From Solitalea canadensis DSM 3403 (lineage in GTDB: Bacteria; Bacteroidota; Bacteroidia; Sphingobacteriales; Sphingobacteriaceae): a DNA stretch of 64,000 bases. This document shows, in pieces, positions 63,056-64,000 of the stretch. Every line of letters starts with the position of its first letter. Positions within the stretch are counted from its first letter, which is position 1. The DNA lies in the NCBI RefSeq assembly GCF_000242635.2, contig NC_017770.1:806001-870000 (forward strand), read 5' to 3'. The position numbers and the translations under genes are program-made. The notes beneath the pieces are model-generated. The model worked only from the letters and a program-made list of their open reading frames with translations, ran no database searches and was not told where the DNA came from.

Positions 63056-64000
63056 TCAAAGCATATAATTAGATGCCGTTTTGCGAAACGACGCAACCTG
63101 CAGATCAATCCATTCGTTGTTTTTACTCATTTCATTTGCCATAAGATCAGCAACAGTAGCAGCACTTTCAACAGTGGCTTTGGCATCAAGCAGTAAAGCT
63201 CTGGTACGGCGCGCTAATACATCTTCAAGGGTGATGGCCATCTCATTTCTAATAGACCAGATAACCTCTGCTTTTACATAGGGCAAATCAACATGAATGC
63301 GCTCTCCTAACTCCGGATTATCTTTTATTAACAATTTGATGCCATCTGCATCACTACCATAGCAATCCAGCGGATCGGTAATGTCTGTATTTTGTTTCCA
63401 GCCGTGAATTTTCAATGAAGTTGTAATGGAGTTACGGTCCTCTAAACCACAAAACTCACATGCCTTATCAATTACATCTTGTCCCATCCGGCGATAAGTA
63501 GTCCATTTGCCTCCAGTAATAGTTAATAATCCTGATTGAGACACCAAAATAGTATGGTCCCTTGAAAGCGCTGCTGTATTATTGCCATTGCTGTTTTTAA
63601 CTAACGGACGTAATCCTGCAAACACGCTTTTTACATCTTCAATTTTAGGATCTTCATTGAGGTAGCGTGATGCATGTTTTAAGATAAATTCAATTTCCTC
63701 TGGCAGGGCTTTGGGCTCCAACTCAGGGTTTTCAACAGGTGTGTCAGTAGTGCCAACAACCACTTTATTGTGCCATGGAATAGCAAACATTACCCTTCCA
63801 TCGTCTGTATTTGGAACCATGATGGCGCTTTTTCCAGGTAAGAATTTCTTGTCGAAGACTAAGTGAATTCCCTGGCTTGGCGCTACAATCTTTGAAGAAT
63901 CAGGCTCGTCTACTTGCATTAGATGGTCTACAAATACACCCGTTGCATTGATCACTACCTTCGCTTTAATTTCATACTCCTGATGATCAAACTGATCTGT
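63056..64000 (-). CDS. glpD: Glycerol-3-phosphate dehydrogenase (FAD-dependent), N-terminus outside window
   Basis: About 315 C-terminal residues are present; the frame is open to the window end, so the N-terminal FAD-binding part is cut off. The sequence has VINATGVFVDHLM, VVVGTTDTPVE, VFAGLRPLVKNSNGN, TITGGKWTTYRRM and the C-terminal GlpD helical domain (RRTRALLLDAKATVESA). It oxidises glycerol-3-phosphate and passes electrons to quinones at the inner membrane. Confidence 0.93.
   Translation of the reverse strand, partial: TDQFDHQEYEIKAKVVINATGVFVDHLMQVDEPDSSKIVAPSQGIHLVFDKKFLPGKSAIMVPNTDDGRVMFAIPWHNKVVVGTTDTPVENPELEPKALPEEIEFILKHASRYLNEDPKIEDVKSVFAGLRPLVKNSNGNNTAALSRDHTILVSQSGLLTITGGKWTTYRRMGQDVIDKACEFCGLEDRNSITTSLKIHGWKQNTDITDPLDCYGSDADGIKLLIKDNPELGERIHVDLPYVKAEVIWSIRNEMAITLEDVLARRTRALLLDAKATVESAATVADLMANEMSKNNEWIDLQVASFRKTASNYML

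Overview
The window comes from a low-GC Bacteroidota chromosome, most likely a Sphingobacteriaceae/Solitalea-like gliding bacterium. The evidence is a GldC gliding-motility protein, a TonB receptor paired with a DUF4249 lipoprotein, an HU-CCDC81-type membrane protein, DUF5684 and DUF6702 proteins, and many promoters of the Bacteroidota type TAnnTTTG. Almost all of it is chromosomal housekeeping. I see no rRNA, tRNA, CRISPR array, integrase or intact insertion sequence.

Layout: 1-8 kb holds the yebC 3' part (cut by the window edge), marC, two APC permeases flanking a membrane pyrophosphatase, and a cold-shock protein. 7.7-16.4 kb is one long minus-strand operon: TPR protein, plug-less outer-membrane barrel, HU-domain membrane protein, ExbB/TolQ, ExbD/TolR and TonB-like protein, with folC behind it. 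16.7-23.4 kb holds pyrRB, rpsA (ribosomal protein S1), a lipoprotein, cmk, an RDD protein and the rescue factor arfB. 23.5-25 kb holds three tandem DUF5684 membrane paralogues. 25-33 kb holds a biotin carboxylase, riboflavin synthase, a serine hydrolase, a four-gene esterase/GNAT/MFS/NUDIX operon and a TMEM175-like channel. 33-44 kb holds hscA, cysteine synthase, glutaminyl cyclotransferase, pyrC, a DEAD-box helicase, gldC, a lipoprotein and peptidase E. 44-51.8 kb holds the DUF4249/TonB receptor pair, threonine aldolase, an esterase and a YitT protein. 52-56 kb looks accessory: two frameshifted genes, a YCII protein, a Crp-like regulator, an F420-type oxidoreductase, and an unknown gene next to a SUKH (SMI1/KNR4) protein. 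56-64 kb holds lon, a DUF6702 protein, an M1 peptidase, a HupE/UreJ permease and the 3' part of glycerol-3-phosphate dehydrogenase.

The strongest signals outside ordinary genes are: (i) several intergenic spacers built from short degenerate words, three of them arranged as opposed inverted arms, with a different word at each locus; (ii) an rpsA leader with a GC hairpin, a strong Shine-Dalgarno and a three-codon mini-ORF abutting the S1 start; (iii) three genes whose -7 box lies exactly 4 nt before ATG, implying leaderless mRNAs; (iv) a DUF6702/M1/HupE neighbourhood in which the secreted DUF6702 protein is predicted to mature with an N-terminal histidine, suggesting metal handling; (v) four single-base frameshifts clustered in 3 kb. 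No clearly new defence or mobile system is present.
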